From the NCBI GenBank assembly GCA_943737045.1, contig CALSFV010000256.1, forward strand, positions 124,001 to 188,000: 64,000 nt of DNA, read 5' to 3'. Of this stretch, positions 38,282 through 50,469 are shown piece after piece. Each line of letters begins with the position of its first letter. The first letter of the stretch is position 1. Source of the DNA: Parapristionchus giblindavisi (taxonomy: Eukaryota; Nematoda; Chromadorea; Rhabditida; Diplogasteridae). The position numbers were made by a program, and so were the translations under genes. The notes beneath the pieces were generated by a model. It saw only the letters and a list, made by a program, of their open reading frames with translations, was not told the DNA's origin and did not search any database.

Positions 38282-40149
38282 GAGAGCATGTCTGAGGGAA
38301 TTGACATTCTGACCGGGGGTGGTGACATAGCGAAAAATAAATATTTTTGTTTGATGTGGAATAAAATAGTACACTACCAGGTGACCTCAGCCACACATAT
38401 GAGAAAGTTTGATTTTGTGTCTGAAGGTTACTGTAAGCGAAAATGTTCATTTGGTCGAAAAAATTATTTCGGTTCCCAAGCATCCGATCGACTCGGGAGT
38501 GGTACCAATCGATTCCTCGAGCGAATACAAGCAACTTTTACTTCGATCGCTTTTTAGTCAGGACTTCGAAGAATCGAGTTATTACGAAAACAAACTTTTG
38601 AACGTTAATTTCTCTGCGACGGTTCTCTAGGAGGAAGAAATTAAATTTGCTTAAATCGTTCTACACTTAATTACCTACCTTATATTTAAATATGAAGGCA
38701 AACAAACCTGGTCAAATTTGGTTACGAAAGCAAAATATGACAGTAACTCGGTAAAAAAGTCACTTCACGATCCTTAGTGCGCTTGTCATACTGTAGACAC
38801 CAGTATCTTTTCACGGCTCTATGCCCGGACTCCCCCTATAGGTTTAATTTATTTCGTTTTTACATGTTTTTTACTTAAAATTAAAACACACAATAGGGGG
38901 AAACAAAAAACAAAAACAAAACAGAATAAATTGAGCAAAAATAAACCAATTAATGGGGCCGGGTATAGAGCCGTGAATAAGACAATATGCTCTGGCGTTT
39001 GAATCCATGCATGATTCAAGTAAAATTCGTGCAATTAATGACATGATCTAGCATGGAAAATACTCGAATCATGCATGGGTTATCCGTGATCATGCGTGGA
39101 TTTTGAGGCTCCATGCAAGATCACGGAAAATCTATACACGATCATGAAGAATCCATGTATGATATCGAACCGTGGATATCCCATGTATGATCATGCATTT
39201 AATGTCGAATCATGCATGATTATACTCGTATCCGTGATCATGCATGGATTTCAACACCAGAGTGACAAGGCACCAAAATAATATCGTGAAGTAGTCTTAG
39301 ACTGAGTCACTGTCATATTTTGCGTTCAAATACAAACTTGACCTCTTTTGTTGGTCTTCATATTTTAATATAAGGTTTGGTATTAGATGTAGAACGTTTT
39401 AAGCATATTTACTTTCTTCTTTCTTTAAAAAGGTTCTATAGCAATTGGTGCTCTGTCATATTTTCTTATTCACAGCTCTATACCCGGCACCATTAATTGG
39501 TTTATTCTTGCTCAATTTATTCCGTTTTTTAATGTTTTCCCCCTAGTGTGTGTTTTAATTTTAAGTAAAAAAACATGTAAAAACGAAATAAATTAAACCT
39601 ATAGGGAGAGTCCGGGCATAGAGCCGTGAAAAGAGACAGGTGTCTACAGTATGACAAGCGCACTAAGGATCGTGAAGTGACTTTTTTACCGAGTTGCTGT
39701 CATATTTTGCTTTCGTAACCAAATTTGACCAGGTTTGTTTGCCTTCATATTTAAATATAAGGTAGGTAATTAAGTGTAGAACGATTTAAGCAAATTTAAT
39801 TTCTTCCTCCTAGAGAACCGTCGTATAGAAATTAACGTTCAAAAGTTTGTTTTCGTAATAACTCGATTCTTCGAAGTCCTGACTAAAAAGCGATCGCAGT
39901 AAAAGTTGCTTGTATTCGCTCGAGGAATCGATTGGTACCACTCCCGAGTCGATCGGATGCTTGGGAACCGAAATAATTTTTTCGACCAAATGAACATTTT
40001 CGCTTACAGTAACCTTCAGACACAAAATCAAACTTTCTCATATGTGTGGCTGAGGTCACCTGGTAGTGTACTATTTTATTCCACATCAAACAAAAATATT
40101 TATTTTTCGCTATGTCACCTCATATGTGAGTTCCCTCAGACAGGCTCTC
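38282..40149. mobile_element. 1.87-kb long-palindrome element, GAGAGCNTGTCTGAGG ends, TTAA site
   Basis: The ends GAGAGCATGTCTGAGGGAA and inverse (one mismatch) are flanked by TTAA (38278-38281 and 40150-40153). Arms of about 650-690 bp mirror each other. The centre (39000-39250) is a cluster of degenerate ATCATGCATGGA words. The mirrored frames (for example MLVFARGIDWYHSRVD) are by-products. Confidence 0.87.
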
Positions 40150-40173
40150 TTAACGGAATGCCATACATAATTG

Positions 40174-40709
40174 GGTGATAAGACGTTTCAGAAATTTCAC
40201 TTCGGAAAAGGACACTTCAGAAACTAATTTTCAGAAAAGGACGTTTCAGAAATTTCGCTACAGAAAAAGCCATTTCGGAAAATCTTTTCCAGAAAAGGAC
40301 GTTTCAGAAATTTTCATTTCAGAAATTCCAACTCAGAAAAGGACGTTTCAGAAATTGGCAGTTCAGAAATGCCAACTCAGAAAAGGACGTTTCAGAAATT
40401 TTTTTCAGAAATATCAACTCAGAAAAGGACGTAGCATTCAATTACAACGGGAAAATTTTCTGAAACGTCCTTTTCTGAGTTGATATTTCTGAAGTGCCAA
40501 TTTCTGAAACGTCCTTTTTTGAGTTGGAATTTCTGAAGTGCCGATTTCTGAAACGTCCTTTTCTGAGTTGGAATTTCTGGAAAAAAAATCTGAAACGTCC
40601 TTTTCTGGAAAATCATATCTGAAGTGGAAATTTCTGAAACGTCCTTTTCTGAAGAGGATTTTCTCAAATAGCACTTTCTGAAGTGAAATTTCTGAAACGT
40701 CTTATCACC
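40174..40709. mobile_element. 536-bp full-length foldback built of AGAAAAGGACGTTTC repeats, 8-bp TSD
   Basis: The ends GGTGATAAGACGTTTCAG and inverse are flanked by CATAATTG (40166-40173 and 40710-40717). The whole element is two opposed arrays of a degenerate unit containing AGAAAAGGACGTTTCAGAAA that meet near 40440 with almost no loop. Non-coding. Confidence 0.9.
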
Positions 40710-40717
40710 CATAATTG

Positions 40718-41066
40718 AATTAAAATCATATTGGTCTGAATGCATTTGCAGTGTTAAATTGTCGTTGTTTGATAAAACAAAGACAATTTAATACTGCAAA
40801 TGACATAATTCCTTTGGTATTTCTGTTCACTGAGCGGTCTAAATCATTTTTGGTTTGATAAAACAAATCGAACATATTTCGAATTTGTGATCATTCTTTC
40901 CCTTTATCAGTAATATCTTTAGGAATATAGATATTTGATGCAATAAATAAATAAATAAATTAATTAATTAATATGCCAAACGCCTTTATCACATAGTCAA
41001 CATTGATTCATATGGAATCTCGATTATTGATTAGCTATATAGTTACAGTATTCTTGGGATTATTGA
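40718..41066. other. Intergenic 3' flank of the Cys-rich gene
   Basis: An inverted pair (AAATTGTC...GACAATTTAA) lies at about 40755-40790. No gene is seen. Confidence 0.4.
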
Positions 41067-43501
41067 TTAGTTAACGACATCACAGACAAGGGTGACGCAG
41101 TCCTTGGACCATCCGACACGTTCACGCTCACAACCGAACCATCCAGCCTGAAGATATTGATTGACTCCATCAGATATATTGATTGATTTGAGATATATCG
41201 ATTGACAGAGCTACAGTAATCTTATCGTTTACGTCTTTTTGATATCGATTGATTCTACACGGTTACAGTACTCTTCTTCTTACCATATGATCTTGGCAGT
41301 AAGTACGGTAGTCCTTCTGGACGCAGTTCAAGTAGTCCTGGGTGTTGGTTCTGCAAGACATCAAAAGTGTTTCAAAGAGAGAAAAGTCATTTCTCGATCC
41401 ACTTATCGATTGACAATGCTACCGTACCCGCAGAGATTGATCGGGTTGTTGGTGTGAACGGTGCCATTGTAGTCATTGAAGCACTGCGAGCCCTTATCAG
41501 CCGCCGTGATGCACTCTCGGTTATCCGCCCAAACTGGAAGAGGAATATCGATTGGTAACATTATCGATCGGAAACATTATCGATTGTTATCCTTATCGAT
41601 TGGTATCGACATTATCGATTAACACAGTTTTTTTTTATTAAAAATCCAGAGCGAATTCAATGTACAAAATCTCGAATACAATGATATCTCGCTTGTTTGG
41701 CTTCCAAAGAAAAATGGCTTGAGCCAGAATACTCTGTTATTGAGCGTATAAAATTCACTTGTTTTATTTGTAGAAGAGACTATTTCTTGTTTTGCAGAGT
41801 TAATAAACTATGCCGATCTCTTTTATATCAAATAATGTGCGGCGAAGGTCAGCCGGGTTAGGGAGAGGCTGCGGAGAGACAATCTAGAGGCGGGACGAGA
41901 TCTAGCCTTTGAGCGACTTCCGTTCTTTAGACCACAGTGTCATTTTCTTATGCAAGTACATTTTATACGCACAATAAGACTTCTTCAAGAATCAACGAAA
42001 ACGAAATAAAGTAGATACACACCACCTCATTCATTTGTCGTGAATTACAATTCTGTACTAAAGAAACAATTATTGATTGTAGAGATGCAAAAATATTTGT
42101 AGGGAATTTCAAAATAAGTTCGATTACGTGCGTTTAATCTTGTCCAGCTACACAAAACACTGTTATTACAAATTGTGGAGTGTAATTTAACCGTCTGTGC
42201 TCTCTCACCTTTCAGTACTCTCACTCTCTCTTTTTGGCTCTAACTCTTTCCCTGTCGCACTATGATCAGTTTCGCAACGATGTGAGGAGGACTTTTCGAA
42301 AAGTATAGCATTGATGGCGGGTAGCAAACAGTAAATTTTTTAAAAAATCTTAGAAATTCTAGAAATTCTTACTGTCGAATCCAGCGGAGCACATAAACTG
42401 CAATTGGCGGAATAGATGTTCGAAGACACGGGCGTTTCCTACCGTCGAGTCTCCCTACGAATTATCGATTTTATTATTTTCATTGAATATGTACAACTCT
42501 TTTGAAACAGTAATCGATCAATAATCGATATAGAGCAAAGCAAAAATCAATAAATCATACAAGGTCAAAGATTGCGTATCGATTGATGCATGATTCGTAG
42601 TTCTTGCCGAGTGTGTTGTAGAAGTCCTGTCGGGCACTGAATCAATCAAATTTTCTTTTGAAATTCTCGAATAATATCAGAAACGCCCGAAAAAATGTAA
42701 GACTAATTTTTTTGACGTATTCTTTGACAACGGCCTTTTTAATTTTCATGTTTTTCTTTTTCCAGATTGTCCAATTTTGGATTCTTTCGCCGGTACATAT
42801 TAAAAAATAGAAATCTTTAAAAAAAAAGAAGATTTCTCTCTCGTATTCAGAGACAAGATTAATAGTATGCGAAATGGAGAAACTTATGGCGGATTGGCGG
42901 ACTACCGATTACGGTGATTTTATTGATTCATTGATTGATTGATTATTGATTGATTTATTGATTAATTGACTCACTTGCATAGACTAATGAGTTCAGAAGT
43001 ACTCTGACTGGACTGCATCAGTCTATTAACATATGAATTGATCATATCGGCCTGTGTGTAGTCCAAATCATCCGGAGCTCCAATGGCCGCCACGAAAGCC
43101 GTCTCCAATTAATATTAATCAATATATTATTATATAAATATTAATTATTTTATCATTATTAATATTATTATGATGTATATATTTTTAAATATTTTGACAA
43201 CTTTGCTATTTATCCAACTATGTTTCAAGGAGGACTATAACTGAGAATAAATTCACGAATCAATAAAATACATTAAATCGAACTTTTTTCCAAAAGCCAA
43301 ATATTTTCTATGTTTGAAAATGAATTTTGTATCAATACTTGAAATGGTATTTTCGATTTTTCGAATTCTTCGAAAAAAACTATTTACTAATCAATCGATA
43401 ATACCTACCGTGGCAGACTTCAGCAGTAGACAGGGATTGATGTCATGAGGCATGGGAATAGAGAGGGCGACCAGAGACGCCACAAGAATCAGAGAACGCA
43501 T
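41067..43501 (-). CDS. Secreted cysteine-rich protein, possibly DUF19/T20D4.11-like
   Basis: Seven exons in phase (43409-43501, 42975-43102, 42561-42636, 42373-42454, 41428-41533, 41284-41350, 41067-41147) give 210 residues. The N-terminus is a signal peptide (MRSLILVASLVALSIPMP). The mature part has spaced cysteines (INPCLL, SLCN, YESCINRY, QFMCSAGFD, RECITAADKGSQCFNDY, NLCGT, LNCVQKDYRTYC, FGCERERVGWSKDC, TLVCD) and no TM segment, suggesting a disulfide-bonded extracellular protein. The Cys pattern with CVQKDYRTYC-like blocks resembles nematode DUF19 proteins, but I hold that loosely. The ATG is seven bases from a TTAA that now carries a 1.8-kb transposon, so its leader is displaced or lost. 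Confidence 0.75.
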
Positions 43502-43508
43502 CTCTTAA

Positions 43509-45303
43509 GAGACAGGCTCCGTAATTATTTACCATTTTGAGCATTCCCCGGAATTTTCCCCTAACAAAAGGATTCAGGCCTCCACGCTTTCACGGTGGAA
43601 GGTGGCCTGGCTCCTATTTACAAAAGTGTAGTGATTGAGGCATTCGGTCTCCAACGCGGCCAACGGCAAAATTCCAAAGTCGAAAAAATGGCAAACTTCG
43701 AAAAATCATATTTTGCGAATGAAACCAGTTAGCCTCGATATTGTTTCACGGTATAGTTGGTCATCTCAAAAGTACGTGAAAACACTAGGAACATCGAATT
43801 GTGGACGTCTACAAACAGGTTTTTCAGCATTTCCGCGAGGTTTTCACCCAGTCAATATCAATTGACCGGAAGTCCCTATAGCACATAAAATAGCCCACAC
43901 GATTCTGCACTAACTAAACACAATTTTAAACGAATCGCGATTATTTCAGTATTTTTTAAAAATCAAAATGTGCTTTTTGGGGCTGTTTTTTCGCCCCAGA
44001 CCACTTTCCTGGAGGGAATTGGATATGTTCTGCGTATCATACAACATTATGAGATGGGCTGAGTAAGAATCCACTGCAACTCAGACGACTGGCGCACTCC
44101 TGGAAAAGTCGATTTCCATGACCCGGGGTTCATGGTCCGAAAATCTCGAAATTTTTCATGACTGGAAAAGCTTCTTTCTTGTGGTCATCATGAAGCATGC
44201 TCACTGTGAATCACTACGAAATAGTTTTCATCGTTCCATCGATCTGTTAAAATTTTGCAGAAAAAAAATTGTTCGGAAAAATACGTAAATAATCGTAAAT
44301 AATTCAAATCGCATCCACTTCATCTGAGATCACGACAGTAATAAGGCAAACAATACTGGACATTTGTATTTTTTTATTTTTTTAATATATTTATGAACCC
44401 CGGGTCATGGTTTAATTTTGGCAAGAGTACAAATGTCCAGTATTGTGTGCCTATCTTGGAGGACGGACCGTAAGTATTATCATTGTCGTGATCTCAGATG
44501 AAGTGGATGCGATTTGAATTATTTACGATTATTTACGTATTTTTCCGAACAAATTTTTTTCTGCAAAATTTGAACAGATCGATGGAACGATGAAAACTAT
44601 TTCCTAGTAATTCACAGTGAGCATACTTCATGATGACCACAAGAAAGAAGCTTTTCTAGTCATGAAAAATTTCGAGATTTTCGGACCATGAACCCCGGGT
44701 CATGGAAATCGACTTTTCCAGGAGCGCGCCAGTCGTCTGAGTTGCAGTGGATTCTTACTCAGCCCATCTCATAATGTTGTATGATACGCAGAACATATCC
44801 AATTCCCTCCAGGAAAGTGGTCTGGGGGCGAAAAAACAGCCACAAAAAGCACATTTTGATTTTTAAAAAATACTGAAATAATCGCGATTCGTTTTAAATT
44901 GTGTTTAGTTAGTGCAGAATCGTGTGGGCTATTTTATGTGCTATAGGGACTTCCGGTCAATTGATATTGACTGGGTGAAAACCTCGCGGAAATGCTGAAA
45001 AACCTGTTTGTAGACGTCCACAATTCGATGTTCCTAGTGTTTTCACGCACTTTTGAGATGACCAACTATACCGTGAAACAATATCGAGGCTAACTGGTTT
45101 CATTCACAAAATATGATTTTTCGAAGTTTGCCATTTTTCGACTTTGGAATTTTGCCGTTGGCCGCGTTGGAGACCGAATGCCTCAATCACTACACTTTTT
45201 TAAATAGGAGCCAGGCCACCTTCCATCATGAAAGCATGGAGGTCTGAATCCTTTTGCTAGGGGAAAATTCCGGGGTGTAGTAAATTTTTACCGAGCCGGT
45301 CTC
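43509..45303. mobile_element. 1.8-kb long-palindrome element, GAGACAGGCTC ends, TTAA site
   Basis: GAGACAGGCTCCG at the left and the inverse CGAGCCGGTCTC at the right are flanked by TTAA (43505-43508 and 45304-45307). The arms (43509-44330 and 44480-45303) are near-identical mirror images separated by only about 150 bp. CCCGGGGTTCATGG and GCCACCTTCC...GGAAGGTGGC blocks recur in both. Non-coding. It sits immediately 5' of the Cys-rich gene. Confidence 0.88.
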
Positions 45304-45307
45304 TTAA

Positions 45308-46228
45308 AAATCAATAATTTAGGAGGAAAATCAATAATTTAAAATCATTTCTAATGCAAGAGTTAATTTTGTACACAATTTTAAACGAAAAATGTTGTAT
45401 AAATGATTAATGTCACGGTAAAATCGATAAAATGACTTCAGAGACGAAGAGGGAATGATTATGGTCGTAAAAAAAAGATACTATTGGGTGGAGACTCTTC
45501 TCACATTACGACCGTCACTGATAAAGCATCAGAAGCAAATTTTATGACCCATTTTATTCCCCCCTCTTAATCATCAACTATGATATTCTTCAGTCCGTTA
45601 CACTGACCTTGCAGTGATCGCCCGCAGGACTTCGCGTAGCCGGCCTTGGATAACGGGATAACGGGACCACCCTTACCTTTCTCCCCATGCAACAATTTCT
45701 CTTACAGTATAAATAAGAGAAGATGCTAATAATAATTCATAACTTTTGGCATTACAATGCTTTTATCATCAAAACTAATTTAATATTATAATTATGGTCT
45801 TCTTATTATAAATTATATCTTTATGAATGAAAATCTGCGCAAAAAATCGATACAATGCAAGTTGTGATACAGTATACCCACGGCTAACCGATAATCCGTC
45901 CGAATACATAATTTCCATTCGAGAGTTAAATATACACAACCCAATATAATATTAGTGGCATCTTACATACACAAAATACAAATTATAATATACATAAAAA
46001 CGAGTAATACGAGTGAAATGTGTAGTAGAATAATTCAATCGATACTACAAATCAATATATAGATACATCACAAATGAAAAAAAGAAAGGCGTGCTTATAA
46101 TTAAGACAAAAAATCGATACAATGTCCGATCAATCGACATACACCATAGGGGACCTAGACAATGTACAGTATGCCTATATGTCAATCGATATCAGGAGAA
46201 CGGCTACCGTACTCAATCGATACAGTAT
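45308..46228. other. Intergenic, AT-rich, no gene seen
   Basis: Lies between the transposon upstream of the Cys-rich gene and the 3' end of the RAB-33 gene. It has short frames only; 45830-46090 is strongly AT-rich and may include the RAB-33 3'UTR. Confidence 0.4.
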
Positions 46229-49200
46229 TCAGCAGCACCAACCCTCGTCCTGCATGGCAGCCGCTTGATCAGCCTTGAGCAGAAGTGTTTGATGTTCCTG
46301 CAATCGATAAATCAATATTCAGGGACTGACCAGCACTAATCAATATTCAGAGAATATGAGAAACTACCGTAACCCATGGTGAGGATACCGTATTATACCG
46401 TAACGCCTATGGTATCGCGATGCAACACAAGTTATTCAATAACCCTGGATGATACCGTAACCCGAGGTGATGCTACAGTATACCTTATCCTGTCGTTCCC
46501 TCTCAGATTGGACGTGCATGGCTTTGCTCCGGTGTAGATGATGAACGAGCGTCATGAAGATGCTTTCGACGTGGTCTGCCTCTGATTCCTGATGGGAAAA
46601 ACCATATTCAAATCTTTACAAAAATGAATTTTTTTGCAAAATTTAAACTTTTTAAAAACATTCGTTCAAGAAGCAAGTTTATGAAAGGGATGCAGGTTGT
46701 ACATATTCTTTAAAGGCACACCTCGAGCTAATTTAAAATTCTCAGCTCTGTCAACAATCTCTCATAGACAACGAGAGCGAGAGTGCATTGCCAGAGCGGA
46801 GAGTACCAAACCATCTCGGAATGAGCTCCATTAAAAACCGAATCCCAGTAATTACAAAAGTACCTTCTTAGCCGACGTCTCGAAGAGTGCCATGTTGTGC
46901 TGGTCGGCAAAAATCTGCAAAGAGAAAATGATTAGAAAAATATAGAAAAAATAAAATAGGCTGAATTGACGAGAACAAACTTCAACTTCAATCGATAATT
47001 GCAATCATGCCAGAGTACTCTCAAGAACTGCGAATAGAAGAGTCAAAAAGTACCAAAACGCCTTCTAATACAGTAAGCAGCTACCACAGTAACCCTCGAG
47101 AATAACACCACTACAGTACGCCACCACACTACAGTATAACAGCCCACGAGAATTACGCCAACCTGTGCCGAATCCGTGCAGACCCTCTGGCCACCAGCTT
47201 CCAGGTCGCACTTGTTGCCGATCAGGATTCGCGGAATCTGGAATGAGGAGGGCATCATAGAGATCAAAAGATCAAAGATCAAACCTCGGCATTCGGTCCC
47301 AATCCGTGCTTGTCACACTCAACGAGCCAAGCTGGGAGGGAGGCGAACGACTTCGGACACGAGACATCATACACGAAGACCTGCAAATTAATGAACTTAT
47401 AAGGGAAGGGTACTTGGTCGTGTGTCTGAAAATTTAACAAAATGTACATGTTTGGAAAGAGGACAAAATTCTAAGACTTTTTGGTCTTTTCGTTTTGCCG
47501 CCTCGGACTTCCTAAGGACCGAAAGTCGATTTTGAAAAAGAGCAATTCCATGGGTGAAATTTCAAGGGTCCAATGGCAGAGATATCTATTAGATACCTCA
47601 TCTCACCCTTGCGTTCCTTTCCCAAGCAACACGTGGCGCAGTAGGTAAGAGGCTCGTCTATAACACTTTTGTGTGTTCGGTTTCAATGGTTCGATTCCTT
47701 TCACTGCAACTTTTTTTTGCTCATTTTATTTTTGATCAAACTATATTTCTGTTTTGATCGATCGTTTGTGTGGACTACTATGTATCTACAACCGCTTCCC
47801 ATCGGATGTGGAGAACGCCTTCAAGCCGTATATCGCTTACGGTTTCTTCAAGGTAGGCTTCATTGACACCCGCACTCCTCCCTGGGATTCACCCATGAGC
47901 GTCATGTTCGGTCATGGAATCTCTACGCCTTGGCGAGCCAGGCTGTACCATCTGTCATCGCTGTAGAGTTAGCTTCTTCTTTTCATGTTGCTGGCCCAAT
48001 ATGCACCTTTGTTAAGTATTGGCTCGTTCATTTGTTGTTAAATTGTTAATAAAAAAGAGTTTGAACAAAAATAAAATGAGCAAAAAAAGTTGCAGTGAAA
48101 GGAATCGAACCATTGAAACCGAACACACAAAAGTGTTATAGACGAGCCTCTTACCTACTGCGCCACGTGTTGCTTGGGAAAGGAACGCAAGGGTGAGATG
48201 AGGTATCTAATAGATATCTCTGCCATTGGACCCTTGAAATTTCACCCATGGAATTGCTCTTTTTCAAAATCGACTTTCGGTCCTTAGGAAGTCCGAGGCG
48301 GCAAAACGAAAAGACCAAAAAGTCTTAGAATTTTGTCCTCTTTCCAACCATGTACATTTTGTTAAATTTTCAGACACACGACCAAGTACCCTTCCCTTAT
48401 TAAAGGAAGCTCCATCTGAAGCTCTCCGCTCTGACCATGCTCTCTCGTAGAGAAAGAAAGCGAGAGGGTGTTGCCAGAGCGGACAGTTTTAAATTAAACT
48501 CGGGGTGTGCCGTTAACTTAATTAGGGGCCACCAATGCCTTATATTTAGCCAAGAGTAACTCATTAATTTATTAACCACGGGCATATTCTCGCTTAACCA
48601 GGGTAATACCACCAGGTAACCCGTAGGCTTAACCATGGGTATTCACATTCCCCCCCCCCCCCCATTGTTCCCCAACCAACTAACCACAGCGTGAACGTTC
48701 CTGTAGTAGTGGGCGACGATGGACTGCCGATAGCGCTCCTGGCCCGCCGTGTCCCATAGTTGCACCTGCGTCAGGTAGATCAATCAATCAATCAATATTA
48801 AGAATTTCAATAAGTCAATGAATCAATAAATAGGATGCTCACAATGACCTACAATACACCACCTTCAATCTACAGTATCCCTTGAAACCCTACCGTATCC
48901 CTTGAAACTCTACCGTACCTTGAGTGTTTCTCCCTCCAACACGACCGTTCGTTCTCTAAAGTCCACTCCAATCGTAGCCTCCGTGTATTCGGGAAAGCGA
49001 CCATTGCAGAATCGAAACGAGAGGCACGTCTTGCCCACGCCCGCGTCACCAACGATGATCACCTCAAATCGGTGGATTATCCCGACAGCTAATCATAAGG
49101 TTACGGTTGGGTGATCCGGAGCGTTAACCACTGGGAAATAAGCTACCATTAACCATAGGAGGTGTGTTAACCGCTTTCATCTCTCCCTCAAATAGCGTAC

Positions 49201-49831
49201 CTTGAACGTGCGCTTCCGCTTTCCGGGCGTCGGTTTCGGTCCGGCGACCTGCTGTGTGGGTACGGTCACCGGTTGGGGTACGGTAGATTGCAGTGGAATG
49301 GGCGTGTCCAGTGAGAGTGGTGGGATGACCTTTGCGGCGCCGCCTACCGTACTACTTGAAGATGGCAGATTGAAGGAAGAACCGAGCGTCGCCATCGACG
49401 GATACGGTACTCGGGCCTGAAACAGGGGATTACGGTATCGAAAATCAATAATCCGCCTCAAAGCCTGAATCAGGAACGAAATGGATTACGATATCGTATA
49501 GTACTCGTAGAACAGTAAACAATTACTACTCGGCAGTGATATGCAGTATATTCACAATATCGATGAGTCAATCAATAATTCGCATTAGCTACAGTATACC
49601 TTGGTCGGGTCGAAGATAATCTGGGGAAGAGGCGCGGGAGGGGCGATTTGCTGAGGGGCTGACGAGAGCGGGTCCGGTGACGGTCTACGAGGGTCCACCT
49701 GCTAGATTCTCGATTGATTTCTTCATAAATCGATTGATTTGTGCCCAAATCTACCGTACCTGATGGGTTGACATTTGGATTCCGGTCGGTGGCAGGGACG
49801 CGGTCATATGTGGTGGCTGCCCGTCAGCCAT
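46229..49831 (-). CDS. rab-33: Rab GTPase, RAB-33 type, with Pro-rich N-terminal extension
   Basis: Small GTPase of Golgi and autophagy trafficking. Ten exons in phase (49760-49831, 49600-49698, 49201-49416, 48919-49062, 48685-48765, 47285-47380, 47163-47237, 46864-46914, 46484-46588, 46229-46297) give 335 residues. Residues 1-129 are a Pro/Ser-rich extension; vertebrate Rab33 proteins are about 230-237 long. The GTPase core starts at [18 protein letters not shown] (P-loop), then [11 protein letters not shown] (Rab33 switch I), [18 protein letters not shown] and FETSAKK. The end WCC predicts double geranylgeranylation. The ATG follows TTGATCAG, a plausible trans-splice acceptor. The acceptor before the P-loop exon (CCGATTTGAG) is poor but is fixed by phase and homology. 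The fifth intron carries a 1-kb transposon, and introns 5 and 7 carry GAGAG palindromes. Confidence 0.93.
46703..46818. repeat. GAGAG palindromic repeat in rab-33 intron 7
   Basis: Begins AAAGGCACACCTCGAGCTAATTT and folds back through GCTCTGTC...GCCAGAGCGGAGAG. Same family as the copies at 6484, 26046, 48404 and 63628. Confidence 0.65.
47400..48399. mobile_element. 1-kb inverted-repeat element in rab-33 intron 5, TTA site, tRNA-like arms
   Basis: The ends TAAGGGAAGGGTACTTGG and inverse are flanked by TTA (47397-47399 and 48400-48402), as for PIF/Harbinger elements. The arms (47400-47735 and 48062-48399) are near-perfect mirrors. Each contains a tRNA-like block: A-box-like TGGCGCAGTAGGTAAGAGG at about 47633 and B-box GGTTCGATTCC at 47690. 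The unique centre holds an open frame at 47754-47966 (70 codons, including [18 protein letters not shown] and [12 protein letters not shown]) that looks protein-like and may be a captured gene fragment. Confidence 0.82.
48404..48518. repeat. GAGAG palindromic repeat beside the rab-33 intron transposon
   Basis: AAAGGAAGCTCCATCTGAAGCTC...GGGGTGTGCC fold. It starts within three bases of the TTA duplication of the 47400 element. Confidence 0.6.
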
Positions 49832-50050
49832 CTGATCAATTATCGATTTCTACCGTAAGACTACAGTAATCGGCAGATCTACCACCGTAATCTACCTTCA
49901 AAATATACGAGACTGTCGAGAACAGTACAGTTTGCATGTGATCATTCGAAAAAAATTCAAAAGCTTTACTATCATATTAAATATGTACAACGAGAACCCG
50001 CAACAACGTGATTATCGAATAGAAAGACACAGTAAACGATTCATATATCA

Positions 50051-50158
50051 TGTTCAAAAGCCACGAAAAGAAAAGAAAAGAGACGAGAGAGTGTGCAAAA
50101 CGAGGAGATCTCCACTCGAGTGCTCTCAACTTTTCCATTCTTTCGTGACTTTTGAATA
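50051..50158. repeat. Palindromic repeat (GTTCAAAAGYCACGAAAAG ends)
   Basis: TGTTCAAAAGCCACGAAAAG at the left is mirrored by TTTCGTGACTTTTGAATA at the right. Core: GTGTGCAAAACGAGGAGA. Related to 20992-21093 and 50361-50449. Confidence 0.6.
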
Positions 50159-50360
50159 AATCATATAATTGGTTTCATTTTGTGACCATTGACAACAATA
50201 GCTGAATGATTACATCAATAAAATGATCAAAGATCAAGGGATAATCGATAATCAATACTACAGTATAATTTTTAAATTTGAGGCAATTTTTGATCAATAA
50301 ATAACTAGTTGAAAATGTAAACTGCAGAGATTACTGGTCGGCTAATGCATGCAGAGGCTC

Positions 50361-50449
50361 TGTTCAGAAATTGCTGAAAGGACAGAAAAGCAGACAAAAC
50401 TCTCCTCGTTTTACACACTCTCTCGCCTCTTTTCATGACTTTTGAACAA
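50361..50449. repeat. Palindromic repeat, inverted second copy
   Basis: TGTTCAGAAATTGCTGAAAGG...CATGACTTTTGAACA with the CTCCTCGTTTTACACAC core, the reverse of the 50051 copy. Confidence 0.55.
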
Positions 50450-50469
50450 AGTATTAGGCAGACTAGAGA

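Larger units (their letters stand above)
49832..50469. other. Intergenic between rab-33 and the TAF11 gene, with two palindromic repeats
   Basis: 50051-50158 and 50361-50449 are two copies of the TTCAAAAG/CTTTTGAA-ended repeat with the GCAAAACGAGGAGA core. No gene is seen. It must contain the rab-33 leader and the TAF11 3' end. Confidence 0.55.

Noticed and set aside
40175..40745. Frames of 78-108 codons with EKDVSEI-type repeats
   Set aside because: Translation of the AAAGGACGTTTC foldback arrays.
47633..47712. A genuine tRNA gene
   Set aside because: A- and B-box-like words are present, but I could not form a proper acceptor stem or anticodon arm, and the block is duplicated in both arms of a transposon.
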